From positions 1 through 64,000 of the forward strand of contig JBLWWK010000003.1 of the NCBI GenBank assembly GCA_048267965.1: a stretch of 64,000 bases of DNA, in the 5' to 3' direction. A program made the translations under genes and the position numbers. The stretch's first letter is position 1, and every line of letters begins with the position of its first letter. The stretch is from GCA-2705995 sp048267965 (GTDB lineage: Bacteria; Bacteroidota; Bacteroidia; Flavobacteriales_G; Salibacteraceae). The notes beneath the pieces were generated by a model. The model was not told the DNA's origin, made no database searches, and saw only the letters and a list, made by a program, of their open reading frames with translations. Shown piece by piece: positions 43,726 through 51,069 of the stretch.

Positions 43726-45782
43726 GAGTTTGGTTGGCTTCTTTTCCGCGATCTGGAAATACATTTTTACGGAATCTTTTATTTGATATTCACGGCTTAA
43801 CTTCGGCTACTTATCACCTTCATACCGATCACATTAAAGACGAAAACTGGCAAGATTACGATGTGGTGAAAACCCATCTTTTACCCAGTGAACTTCCTGA
43901 TCTACAGCCAGAAGATAAAGTGATTTATTTGGTGCGTGATGGCCGTGATGCTTGCTGCTCTATAGCTCATCACAGAAAAGATATTGTGGCTCCAGGAACC
44001 GATTTTTTAGAAAACTTAACGGCTGCTATTTATGCTGAAAAAGGCAGTTTTTTTGGCGGTTGGGAACAGAACGCCAAAGCGTGGCTCGAACGGTGTAATT
44101 TGCTTATTCGCTACGAAGATTTGGTGCGCGATACCGAAAAACAAGTGAGAAGAATTGAGCAGTTTCTTCAATTGCCAACAGGAGACTTTTCAAAGGCAAA
44201 AACGTTTCGCGATTTAAAATTGGGAAGTGCTAAATACGGTGCGGGAGTCGATCATGGATTTGAAGAAAATCGGGTAAAAGAGTTGGCTCAAAAGAATTTT
44301 AGAAAAGGGAAAATAGGCTCGTGGAAAGAAGAAATGCCCACCGATTTACAGCATCTTTTTTGGAGCTTTTATTGCGAAACCCTCGAACATTTTGGCTATT
44401 CGAGAAACGGAGACGAACTCGATTATTTTAATGCCGATTTAGACTGGAAAGTTGTGCAGAAGTTAGAAAAAGAGCCTTTCGATTCAACTTCTGTTCGCAC
44501 GGTGCTCATCGAAGCCGATAAATTGAGAAATAGCAGCAACGATGGTATTAAGCGTTACACCTTAGAATTGGTAAAAGGTTTGGCAGAAGTTGCAGAAAAC
44601 CCTCATTCTCATTGGAAAATAGACTTACTTGTTGATCGCAAAATTATTCCTATTGAAGATTGGCAAAGAGTGGTTAACCAACAAGAAAATGAGCATCAGA
44701 AAGTATCTTCAAAAGCAAAAAAAATACGCTTGCCCTATCCGCTAAAAGTGGCTAGAAACTTGTTTTGGGAAGCGTTTGGTTTATTGCCCAAAATAGTGAG
44801 AGAAACCTATAACAATGCGTTTAACAAAGTGGTGGTTTGGCGCAGAAATAGGCTGGTTGAAAAATCGTTTAACGAGTTACTTCCACAATTAGAGAGTTAC
44901 GATTTAATTCATTTAACGCTTCCGCAGCATTACTTCTTCTTTAAAAAGATAAATGCACGGTTTGTAACTACTATCCACGATTTAAGTCATCTACATTTTC
45001 CACATTTTCACGAAGCCGGAAATATCAACAACGCACAACGTGGAGTCGAGTTCCTACAGAAAAAAGAAAGTGGAGTAATTGCCGTTTCAGAATACACCTT
45101 AGAAGATGTAAAAAAGCATTTGTCGGTAGCTCAAGAGAAATGTTTTGTGGCGCAAGAAGGCGTAGATCGGCACCATTTCAGAAGAAATCCGAACCAAGAA
45201 TGGGCGCAAAAAGTGTATAGAAAATACGGCTTGCCCACCGATGAGCCTTACATTTTGTCGCTTTCTACCTTAGAGCCAAGAAAAAATTTAGTGAACACCA
45301 TTAAAGCGTTTAACAAGTTGCTAAACGAACTTCCGCATTTAAAAGTAAACTTAGTTATTGCGGGGAAAAAAGGCTGGAAAATTGAAGAGTTATTGTTGTT
45401 GCAACAGGTAGAACCCGACCGTGTTTTCTTTACCGATTACATACAAGAAGAAGATTTACCCGTGCTGTATACCAACGCTTTGGCCTTGGTTTACGTTTCT
45501 CATTTTGAAGGCTTTGGTTTGCCTTTGTTAGAAGCTATGAATTGCGGAACCCCCGTAGTTTACGGTTACAACAGCTCTCAAATTGAAGTAGCCAATCGCA
45601 GCGGATATCCGGTAACCGATACCAACAGCGTAGAAGCAATAAAAATTCAGATTGAGAGCGCGCTCACACTGCACCTACTTAGAGAAGAGAAGTCGTTGGC
45701 TGCTCTTCAACAAGCAGGAAATTTTTCCTGGAGACGAAGCTTAATCGATACCCTTGCATGTTACAGAAAACTACTTTCTTAG
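43722..45782 (+). CDS. fusion of sulfotransferase and GT4 glycosyltransferase
   Basis: A 686-residue two-domain protein. Residues about 1-235 form a Sulfotransfer_1-type domain: VWLASFPRSGNTFLRNLLF (PAPS loop), IYLVRDGRDACCSIAHH (3'-phosphate site) and FRKGKIGSWKEEM near its end. Residues about 255-686 form a GT-B glycosyltransferase: RTVLIEADKLRNSSNDGIKRY, FVTTIHDLSHLHFP, YILSLSTLEPRKNL and HFEGFGLPLLEAMNCGTPV, with the E-x7-E motif of family GT4. No frameshift joins them. One chain could add a sugar and then sulfate it. A fusion like this is unusual in my experience. The next gene starts 25 bp before its stop. Confidence 0.8.
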   Translation: MRVWLASFPRSGNTFLRNLLFDIHGLTSATYHLHTDHIKDENWQDYDVVKTHLLPSELPDLQPEDKVIYLVRDGRDACCSIAHHRKDIVAPGTDFLENLTAAIYAEKGSFFGGWEQNAKAWLERCNLLIRYEDLVRDTEKQVRRIEQFLQLPTGDFSKAKTFRDLKLGSAKYGAGVDHGFEENRVKELAQKNFRKGKIGSWKEEMPTDLQHLFWSFYCETLEHFGYSRNGDELDYFNADLDWKVVQKLEKEPFDSTSVRTVLIEADKLRNSSNDGIKRYTLELVKGLAEVAENPHSHWKIDLLVDRKIIPIEDWQRVVNQQENEHQKVSSKAKKIRLPYPLKVARNLFWEAFGLLPKIVRETYNNAFNKVVVWRRNRLVEKSFNELLPQLESYDLIHLTLPQHYFFFKKINARFVTTIHDLSHLHFPHFHEAGNINNAQRGVEFLQKKESGVIAVSEYTLEDVKKHLSVAQEKCFVAQEGVDRHHFRRNPNQEWAQKVYRKYGLPTDEPYILSLSTLEPRKNLVNTIKAFNKLLNELPHLKVNLVIAGKKGWKIEELLLLQQVEPDRVFFTDYIQEEDLPVLYTNALALVYVSHFEGFGLPLLEAMNCGTPVVYGYNSSQIEVANRSGYPVTDTNSVEAIKIQIESALTLHLLREEKSLAALQQAGNFSWRRSLIDTLACYRKLLS

Positions 45783-46915
45783 CCAGACTACTGTTCTTTT
45801 TCGGTTTTTTTATTGCTCTTTTTACTTTCGCTAGCAAATTCTTGTTTTTAATTACTGGCGCATGGCATAACTTTCTTTCTCTCGACTTTTTTTATGCCGT
45901 AATTCAATACGATGCTTACCTAATTTGGAGCAGTTTTTTGTTGATGATAGCAAGTGCTGTTTTGGCTAAACAGAAGAAGCGAAAAATAGTAAACGGCTTA
46001 TTCGCTGTAGCGATGTTAACGGTGTTTTATACAGTAAAACCGAGATTTCTTCACACGCATTACACAGCTACTTCAGCTTCTCAGTGGTTCCCAAATAAAG
46101 AGTATGTTCTTGTAGAAAACGGCTCGGTATCAAGGGCGTATCTGCTTACTGATTTGGCTTATTTTCACTTGGTTTACGATTCGGTAGGAACCGATCAATT
46201 CATGGTATCGTACTGTAAAATGTGCCGTTCGTTGCGCATTTTTAATCGAGAATTTCAAGGAAAACTGAAAACATTTACTTCTTCTTATGCCTATCAGAAT
46301 AATTTAATTTTAGAGGATGAAGAAACCCGTTCTTGGTGGTTGCAAGCTACTGGTGAATGTATTTATGGTCCGTTAAAAGGCGAACAACTACAAGAGTGGG
46401 GTAGAGGCTTGATTGTAGAAGGCGCTTTAGCACAAACTCGTAAAGGAACCGAACCACGAGAAATCGATGTTGAACTCGATTTCCTCATGAAAAAATCGAG
46501 AGAAAGAGTGGCGAGAAAATTTCATAAAAAACAGGCTGTGAATGCAATTTTCTTTGAAGAAGCAGGGCAACAATTTGAAGTTCCGCTTACGGTGTTTTCA
46601 GAAGAAAAAGAGGTGTATCAACTTCCTATTTCAGATAGTGTAAACGCTACTTTTATTCGGCTTTCACCGTATTCTTACATTGGATTTGAAACACCAAAGA
46701 ATCAAAAACTTCGTGTAGCCACTATTTACGGGAAATTGCAGATTACCGATAACCAAAACGGGCGGTGGACCATTTTTGGAGAACCAACGAAAGAAAGATT
46801 GCCTATTTTAAAGAGATTAGATTTTAGAATAGAGCAACCTTTCGTTTATCAGCGGTTTATTCTACCATCAATATCATCTCCGAAGCCAGTGGTAAATTCT
46901 CCGTTAAACAACTAG
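45758..46915 (+). CDS. membrane protein with DUF3179-like domain
   Basis: A 385-residue protein with three or four N-terminal membrane helices (about residues 8-98) and an outward domain similar to DUF3179: FMVSYCKMCRSLRIFNREFQGK (the VTYCPLCGSAVAF pattern), then YAYQNNLILEDEETRSWWLQATGECIYG. The function of DUF3179 is not established. It overlaps the GT fusion gene by 25 bp and the convergent halogenase-like gene by 59 bp. A perfect 12-base motif encodes Ser-Val-Gly-Thr-Asp. Confidence 0.7.
   Translation: MLQKTTFLARLLFFFGFFIALFTFASKFLFLITGAWHNFLSLDFFYAVIQYDAYLIWSSFLLMIASAVLAKQKKRKIVNGLFAVAMLTVFYTVKPRFLHTHYTATSASQWFPNKEYVLVENGSVSRAYLLTDLAYFHLVYDSVGTDQFMVSYCKMCRSLRIFNREFQGKLKTFTSSYAYQNNLILEDEETRSWWLQATGECIYGPLKGEQLQEWGRGLIVEGALAQTRKGTEPREIDVELDFLMKKSRERVARKFHKKQAVNAIFFEEAGQQFEVPLTVFSEEKEVYQLPISDSVNATFIRLSPYSYIGFETPKNQKLRVATIYGKLQITDNQNGRWTIFGEPTKERLPILKRLDFRIEQPFVYQRFILPSISSPKPVVNSPLNN
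46182..46193. repeat. GGTAGGAACC-family motif, perfect 12-mer, in DUF3179-like gene
   Basis: CGGTAGGAACCG read in frame as Ser-Val-Gly-Thr-Asp. Confidence 0.8.
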
Positions 46916-48221
46916 AGTTATCGTGATTACCACGGCTAAATTTAGCCAAGGCCTCGTATTTTGCAAACTTTTTAGGGTCGCTGAGAATGTCTAAAAAGTT
47001 GATATACGTATCTGCATTATCGAAAAAATCACCAGCGAGCAAATAGTGCATTAATGAAAAAGCCGTTTCTCTATTCTTTTCGCTTTTTCCATCGCCAGCA
47101 AGGTTAAAACCCGATGGATCGTAAAAAATATCGATGAATTTATGAATCAACTCGTAAGCTTTCAGCACAATGTTGTATTGTTCTCGTAGCTTTTTCATTA
47201 GAATGTCTCGGTTACCTTTTAAATGCTCGTTGAGCGTATCGGCCAAAAGCATCGAAGTTCGAGCACCAAGGTAAATACCGGTAGCAAAGATGGGATCGAG
47301 AAAAGCACCTGCATCACCCGTAATAGCGAAGTTTCTACCAAATTTCTTACTTACTGTAAAGCTGTAATTAGTAACTACTTGCAAGGTGTTAATAATGTTT
47401 CCGTCAGTTACTAAATCTTTTAAATGAGCCGTATCGTTAATTTCTTGAAGGTAAAGCGCCATTTGCCAGTCTTCGGTTCCTTCAGATGCGAATTTTTGAC
47501 GCTGTTTTTGAATGTAAGCGTTGTCTAAAACCACTCCAATGCCCACTTTGTTGTTGCCGAGGGGTACAAGCCAAACCCATCCTTTTTTATCGCCACCGGT
47601 GTAGAAAATCTGAATGGTTCCTTCGTTTAAATCCCGATCCCAAGTAACATTTTCCCAATGTGTAGCAAAGGCAGAGCGATCTAAACCTTCTACCGGAGCT
47701 TTCCATTTTTGAGTTCTACCTAGAAAAGAATCTTGTCCGCTTGCATCTATTAAAAAAGTAGATTCTACGGTAATTTTTTCTCCTTTATCGGTTTTTACCG
47801 TAACGCTAACAGGTAAGTCAGTATCGAGATTTTCGACCTTTAAAACGCGGTGTTTCTCCCAAACTTCAGCTCCGTGCTTTTCAGAATTTCTGAGCAACAC
47901 GTTATCGAATTGAGCGCGAATCACATTAAAGGTTCTAAATTCTTGGTTTTTTAATACGTTTTTAAAGCAATAGGTTTTGCTTACAGAGCCGTTGCTTGCC
48001 ACAAATTTAACGCCTGGTTTGCGCACAAAACGTTTACATAACTCATCGTAAACGCCCAAACGATGGAAAATCTCATTATTGAACGGGAGCAAAGACTCGC
48101 CAACATGAGGACGAGGAAATTCTTCTTTCTCAATTACCAAAACATTTAAGCCTTGCTTGGCCGTTTCGGTGGCCAGTGTTGAGCCTGATGGCCCACCACC
48201 AATTACTATAAGGTCGTACAT
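46857..48221 (-). CDS. flavin-dependent halogenase-like oxidoreductase
   Basis: A 454-residue FAD enzyme. The FAD fold is LIVIGGGPSGSTLATETAKQG, followed by FPRPHVGESLLP, the halogenase-family block. A lysine in FVRKPGVKFVASNG (about residue 68) is at the place of the catalytic lysine, KKGWVWLVPLG carries the GWxWxIP-type motif, and ITGDAGAFLDPIFATGIYLG is the second flavin block. It is 23 bp downstream of the oxidase gene in an operon that matches PltF, PltL, PltE and PltA in parts, so chlorination or bromination of a carrier-bound pyrrole is the working idea. Non-halogenating relatives share these motifs, so a plain FAD reductase or hydroxylase is possible. Confidence 0.72.
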   Translation of the reverse strand: MYDLIVIGGGPSGSTLATETAKQGLNVLVIEKEEFPRPHVGESLLPFNNEIFHRLGVYDELCKRFVRKPGVKFVASNGSVSKTYCFKNVLKNQEFRTFNVIRAQFDNVLLRNSEKHGAEVWEKHRVLKVENLDTDLPVSVTVKTDKGEKITVESTFLIDASGQDSFLGRTQKWKAPVEGLDRSAFATHWENVTWDRDLNEGTIQIFYTGGDKKGWVWLVPLGNNKVGIGVVLDNAYIQKQRQKFASEGTEDWQMALYLQEINDTAHLKDLVTDGNIINTLQVVTNYSFTVSKKFGRNFAITGDAGAFLDPIFATGIYLGARTSMLLADTLNEHLKGNRDILMKKLREQYNIVLKAYELIHKFIDIFYDPSGFNLAGDGKSEKNRETAFSLMHYLLAGDFFDNADTYINFLDILSDPKKFAKYEALAKFSRGNHDNSSCLTENLPLASEMILMVE

Positions 48222-48244
48222 GAATTATTCTCTTTTTGGTATCG

Positions 48245-49363
48245 TTAAATTCTAAACTCACTTCCGCTCAAATTCAGTTGAATTTCAGAACTTCCAGAGT
48301 ATATTTTAGTAGCGGCAGCGTCTAAAAACAGTTGGTGAACCCAACGGTCTGTTCTGTTAAAAGTAGTAATAATTTCGTTGGCTATTTTCGAAAAGTCTTG
48401 CAAATGCTCACTGGCAACAGCTTTTAACCTACAAATTTTAAAGAGCGAATTCTTTTTCGGATGGTCTAATTCGGGAGATAGCGAAAACAACTGACTTTCG
48501 AGGGCTTCAGTGATTGCCACCATTCGAAGAAATTGATGTTTTTGCGCCTGATGTTCTCGATAAGAATAGAGCTTGCGTTCCTGCTGAAAATAATCAATTA
48601 AAACCGCGCTTAATTGAGCGCACCAGCCTAAATGTAAAGCCGTTAACCCGAGGCGTTCCCAGAGCATAGAAGTGTTAAAAATGGTGCTGCCAATGCCTTC
48701 GTTTCCCAATAAATTATCGGTAGGAACCCGAACGTTATTCAAATGAAAACCACCCAAAGAGCAACCGTGTAACCCCATTTTTCGATAAGGGTTTTCTTTG
48801 ACGAGGCCTTGAGTTTGGGCAGGAAGTAAAAAGCCCGAGCAGCCGCCAAAATAACCAATTTTAGGATTGGTCATCGCGAAGGTTAAAAAGTAGTGGGCTT
48901 CGGTGCTGTTGGTGGTGAAATGTTTAGAACCGTTGAGTAAGTAATGAGCGCTATTTTCTTGGTGAGCAGTGGTTTTCATAGAAAAAGCGTCAGAACCACT
49001 ATTGGGTTCACTCATGCCATGCGCCACAATGCATTCGCCTGCACCAATGGCAGCGAGCAGCTGTTTTTGTTCATCTGTGCCAAATTTTACCAACGGAAGG
49101 GTGCAGCTCAGCATTTGAGCGCCTATACCAAAACTCAAGCCGGTGTTTTTGTTGCCTTTTCCCCACCCAAAAAGTGCAGAAATTACCTCAGAAGATGAAA
49201 AATTCATTCCTCCATGAGCAAGTGGAATGAGCAATTTATGCATACCTAGTTCGGCAGCTTGAAGCCAAGCCTCTCGGTGCTGTGAGGGAGACGTTTTTTC
49301 ATCAAAAACAGTGATTTCTTTACCTTTTTCGCAAAATTCTTCAACCGTTGAATTATTTCTCAT
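48245..49363 (-). CDS. acyl-CoA-dehydrogenase-type oxidase, likely prolyl-carrier oxidase
   Basis: A 372-residue flavoprotein of the acyl-CoA dehydrogenase fold. FAD motifs are GECIVAHGMSEPNSGSDAF and YLLNGSKHFTTNS; the C-terminal block is AATKIYSGSSEIQLNL. The usual catalytic glutamate of medium-chain dehydrogenases (YEGT) is serine here (YSGS), but Glu236 in MLWERLGLTA sits where isovaleryl-CoA dehydrogenase and the prolyl-carrier oxidases have theirs. In pyoluteorin, clorobiocin and anatoxin pathways such enzymes oxidise L-prolyl-S-carrier. It overlaps the adenylation gene by 11 bp. That substrate is inferred from context. Confidence 0.78.
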   Translation of the reverse strand: MRNNSTVEEFCEKGKEITVFDEKTSPSQHREAWLQAAELGMHKLLIPLAHGGMNFSSSEVISALFGWGKGNKNTGLSFGIGAQMLSCTLPLVKFGTDEQKQLLAAIGAGECIVAHGMSEPNSGSDAFSMKTTAHQENSAHYLLNGSKHFTTNSTEAHYFLTFAMTNPKIGYFGGCSGFLLPAQTQGLVKENPYRKMGLHGCSLGGFHLNNVRVPTDNLLGNEGIGSTIFNTSMLWERLGLTALHLGWCAQLSAVLIDYFQQERKLYSYREHQAQKHQFLRMVAITEALESQLFSLSPELDHPKKNSLFKICRLKAVASEHLQDFSKIANEIITTFNRTDRWVHQLFLDAAATKIYSGSSEIQLNLSGSEFRI

Positions 49364-50798
49364 AAGCCTGTTTTTCTAAAAGTTGAAGGTTGATTTTACC
49401 AGAAGAAGTAACCGGCAATTGAGTGTGAAATACAAAATTGTCGGGCAGCATGTAAGCAGGCAAAAGGGCGGCTCCTTTTTGTTTAAGTTGTAGAACCGAG
49501 ATGCGCTCAACAGCCGAATAATGCAACGTGATTTTAACGCCTTTTTCAGAATGCGTAGCAATGGCTGCACATTGAATAATTTCAGGTATCGATTCGTAGC
49601 ATTTTTCTATTTCGCCCAGTTCTATTCGAAAACCTTTACGTTTCACCATTTTATCAATTCTTCCTCGAAAATGGAGTTGTGTTCCTACCGAAATTACCTG
49701 ATCACCCGTAGCGTAATACACTTGATGATTTCGATTTTTAAAACGCTGAGCTGTTAGTTCTGGTTGATGTAGGTACTCAGTGAAAACGCCTTTGCCTGCT
49801 ATAAGTAATTCGTTGCTGTTTTCGCTATCGATTAAAAATTGGTAATTGCCAATGGGTTTTCCAATGGGGATTTCTTCTTCTTGAAAATTGGTAGGAACGC
49901 GAAATGCCGTACAAACATTGGTTTCTGTTGGCCCGTAAAGGTTGTAAAACTGAACGTTGGGTAAGTCTTTTTGAAGCGCTCTAAAAGCTTGAATAGGAAA
50001 GACTTCGCCTGCAAATAACAAGGTGGTGAAAGCAAACGTATACCGATTAAATTTTCCCAACTGATGAATAGTTTGCAAAACAGTGGGAGTTGTATACATC
50101 AATTGAATAGCGTGTTGAGCCAAGTATTCGGTGAGTAGAAGAGGTTGTTTCAATACCGAATCTTCTGGAAAGTAGAGGGTGGCTCCTACCGATAGACTTA
50201 CAAACACATCGAAAATACTCAAATCGAAATGCAATGGAGCAATACTTACCCGATTTTTCCCAGATGCTAAACCAAAATTTGTAACGCCCCAATTAATAAA
50301 ATGACATGCCGCTGTGTGCGAAATAACTACGCCTTTGGGTGTACCCGTTGAACCACTTGTAAACAGTACGTAAGCAGCCTCTTGAATCAAAAAAGGCTTT
50401 TTGTGATTATCGGTACTGACACAATACCAATTGTTTAAAAACGGTTCTGGATTTTTTGATTCCCAATCACTTAAAAAGCTTGAATGGATGAAAAAAAACG
50501 GAAATTGATGTTGGTTAATGATTTTTTCTATTCGACTTTTTGGCGAAGAAGTATCTAGCGGAACATATGCTTTATCTGCTTGTAGAATACCAAGCAGCAG
50601 TGCAATGGTTTCTGGAGATTTAGGGCCTAGAAACGGAATTACAGAGCTGTGCGTAAAAGCCGAAAAAGCATCAGCAAATTGCTGAGTTTGCTGGGCAAGT
50701 TCACTGTATGTATACGTTGTCTTTTCGCTGGTAAGGGCAATTTTAGAAGAGTAGGCCGTGACTGCCAGCGGAAGAATCTCACCGAGTTGTTGAATCAC
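49353..50798 (-). CDS. free-standing adenylation enzyme, predicted L-proline-activating
   Basis: A 481-residue ANL-family adenylating enzyme. Core motifs: YVLFTSGSTGTPKGV (residues 143-157), APLHFDLSIFD (187-197), FYNLYGPTET (284-293), YYATGD (361-366), GRIDKMVKRKGFRIELGEIE (379-398) and the catalytic Lys468 in SSGKIN. Aligning to GrsA gives specificity residues D192, L193, F196, Y235, L261, A263, L287, V295, C296 and K468: DLFYLALVCK. The code I remember for PltF-type proline enzymes is DLLYLALVCK. It would make prolyl-AMP and load the carrier encoded 2 bp upstream. No condensation domain is present, as in DltA and PltF. Confidence 0.85.
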   Translation of the reverse strand: MIQQLGEILPLAVTAYSSKIALTSEKTTYTYSELAQQTQQFADAFSAFTHSSVIPFLGPKSPETIALLLGILQADKAYVPLDTSSPKSRIEKIINQHQFPFFFIHSSFLSDWESKNPEPFLNNWYCVSTDNHKKPFLIQEAAYVLFTSGSTGTPKGVVISHTAACHFINWGVTNFGLASGKNRVSIAPLHFDLSIFDVFVSLSVGATLYFPEDSVLKQPLLLTEYLAQHAIQLMYTTPTVLQTIHQLGKFNRYTFAFTTLLFAGEVFPIQAFRALQKDLPNVQFYNLYGPTETNVCTAFRVPTNFQEEEIPIGKPIGNYQFLIDSENSNELLIAGKGVFTEYLHQPELTAQRFKNRNHQVYYATGDQVISVGTQLHFRGRIDKMVKRKGFRIELGEIEKCYESIPEIIQCAAIATHSEKGVKITLHYSAVERISVLQLKQKGAALLPAYMLPDNFVFHTQLPVTSSGKINLQLLEKQAYEK

Positions 50799-50800
50799 AA

Positions 50801-51058
50801 TTACTTACTCTTTTGGTGTACGCAATTGGCTAATAAATCTATGGTGTCTATGTATTCAGGAGTCATTTCTTGCGGAAAAAACTCTACTTGATACTTATCT
50901 TCAATGTGGCTAATTACCTGCATGGTAGAGATAGAGTCGAGCAAGCCAGAACTCACCAATTTTGTAGAGTAATCAACATCTGTACTGTCACCACCAAAAA
51001 ACTCATTGACTAAATATTCTTTTATCTCTTCTTTTACTGTGTTGCTAACCGTTTCCAT
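50801..51058 (-). CDS. acyl/peptidyl carrier protein
   Basis: An 85-residue carrier protein. Ser42 in SSGLLDSISTMQVI is the predicted 4'-phosphopantetheine site (canonical DSL, here DSI). The helix pattern and acidic character are usual. It lies between the membrane acyltransferase gene (12 bp upstream) and the adenylation gene (2 bp downstream), the order expected for a cognate A/carrier pair as in DltA-DltC. Free-standing carriers of this size also serve PltL-type pathways. Confidence 0.88.
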   Translation of the reverse strand: METVSNTVKEEIKEYLVNEFFGGDSTDVDYSTKLVSSGLLDSISTMQVISHIEDKYQVEFFPQEMTPEYIDTIDLLANCVHQKSK

Positions 51059-51069
51059 TGTATCGTTTT

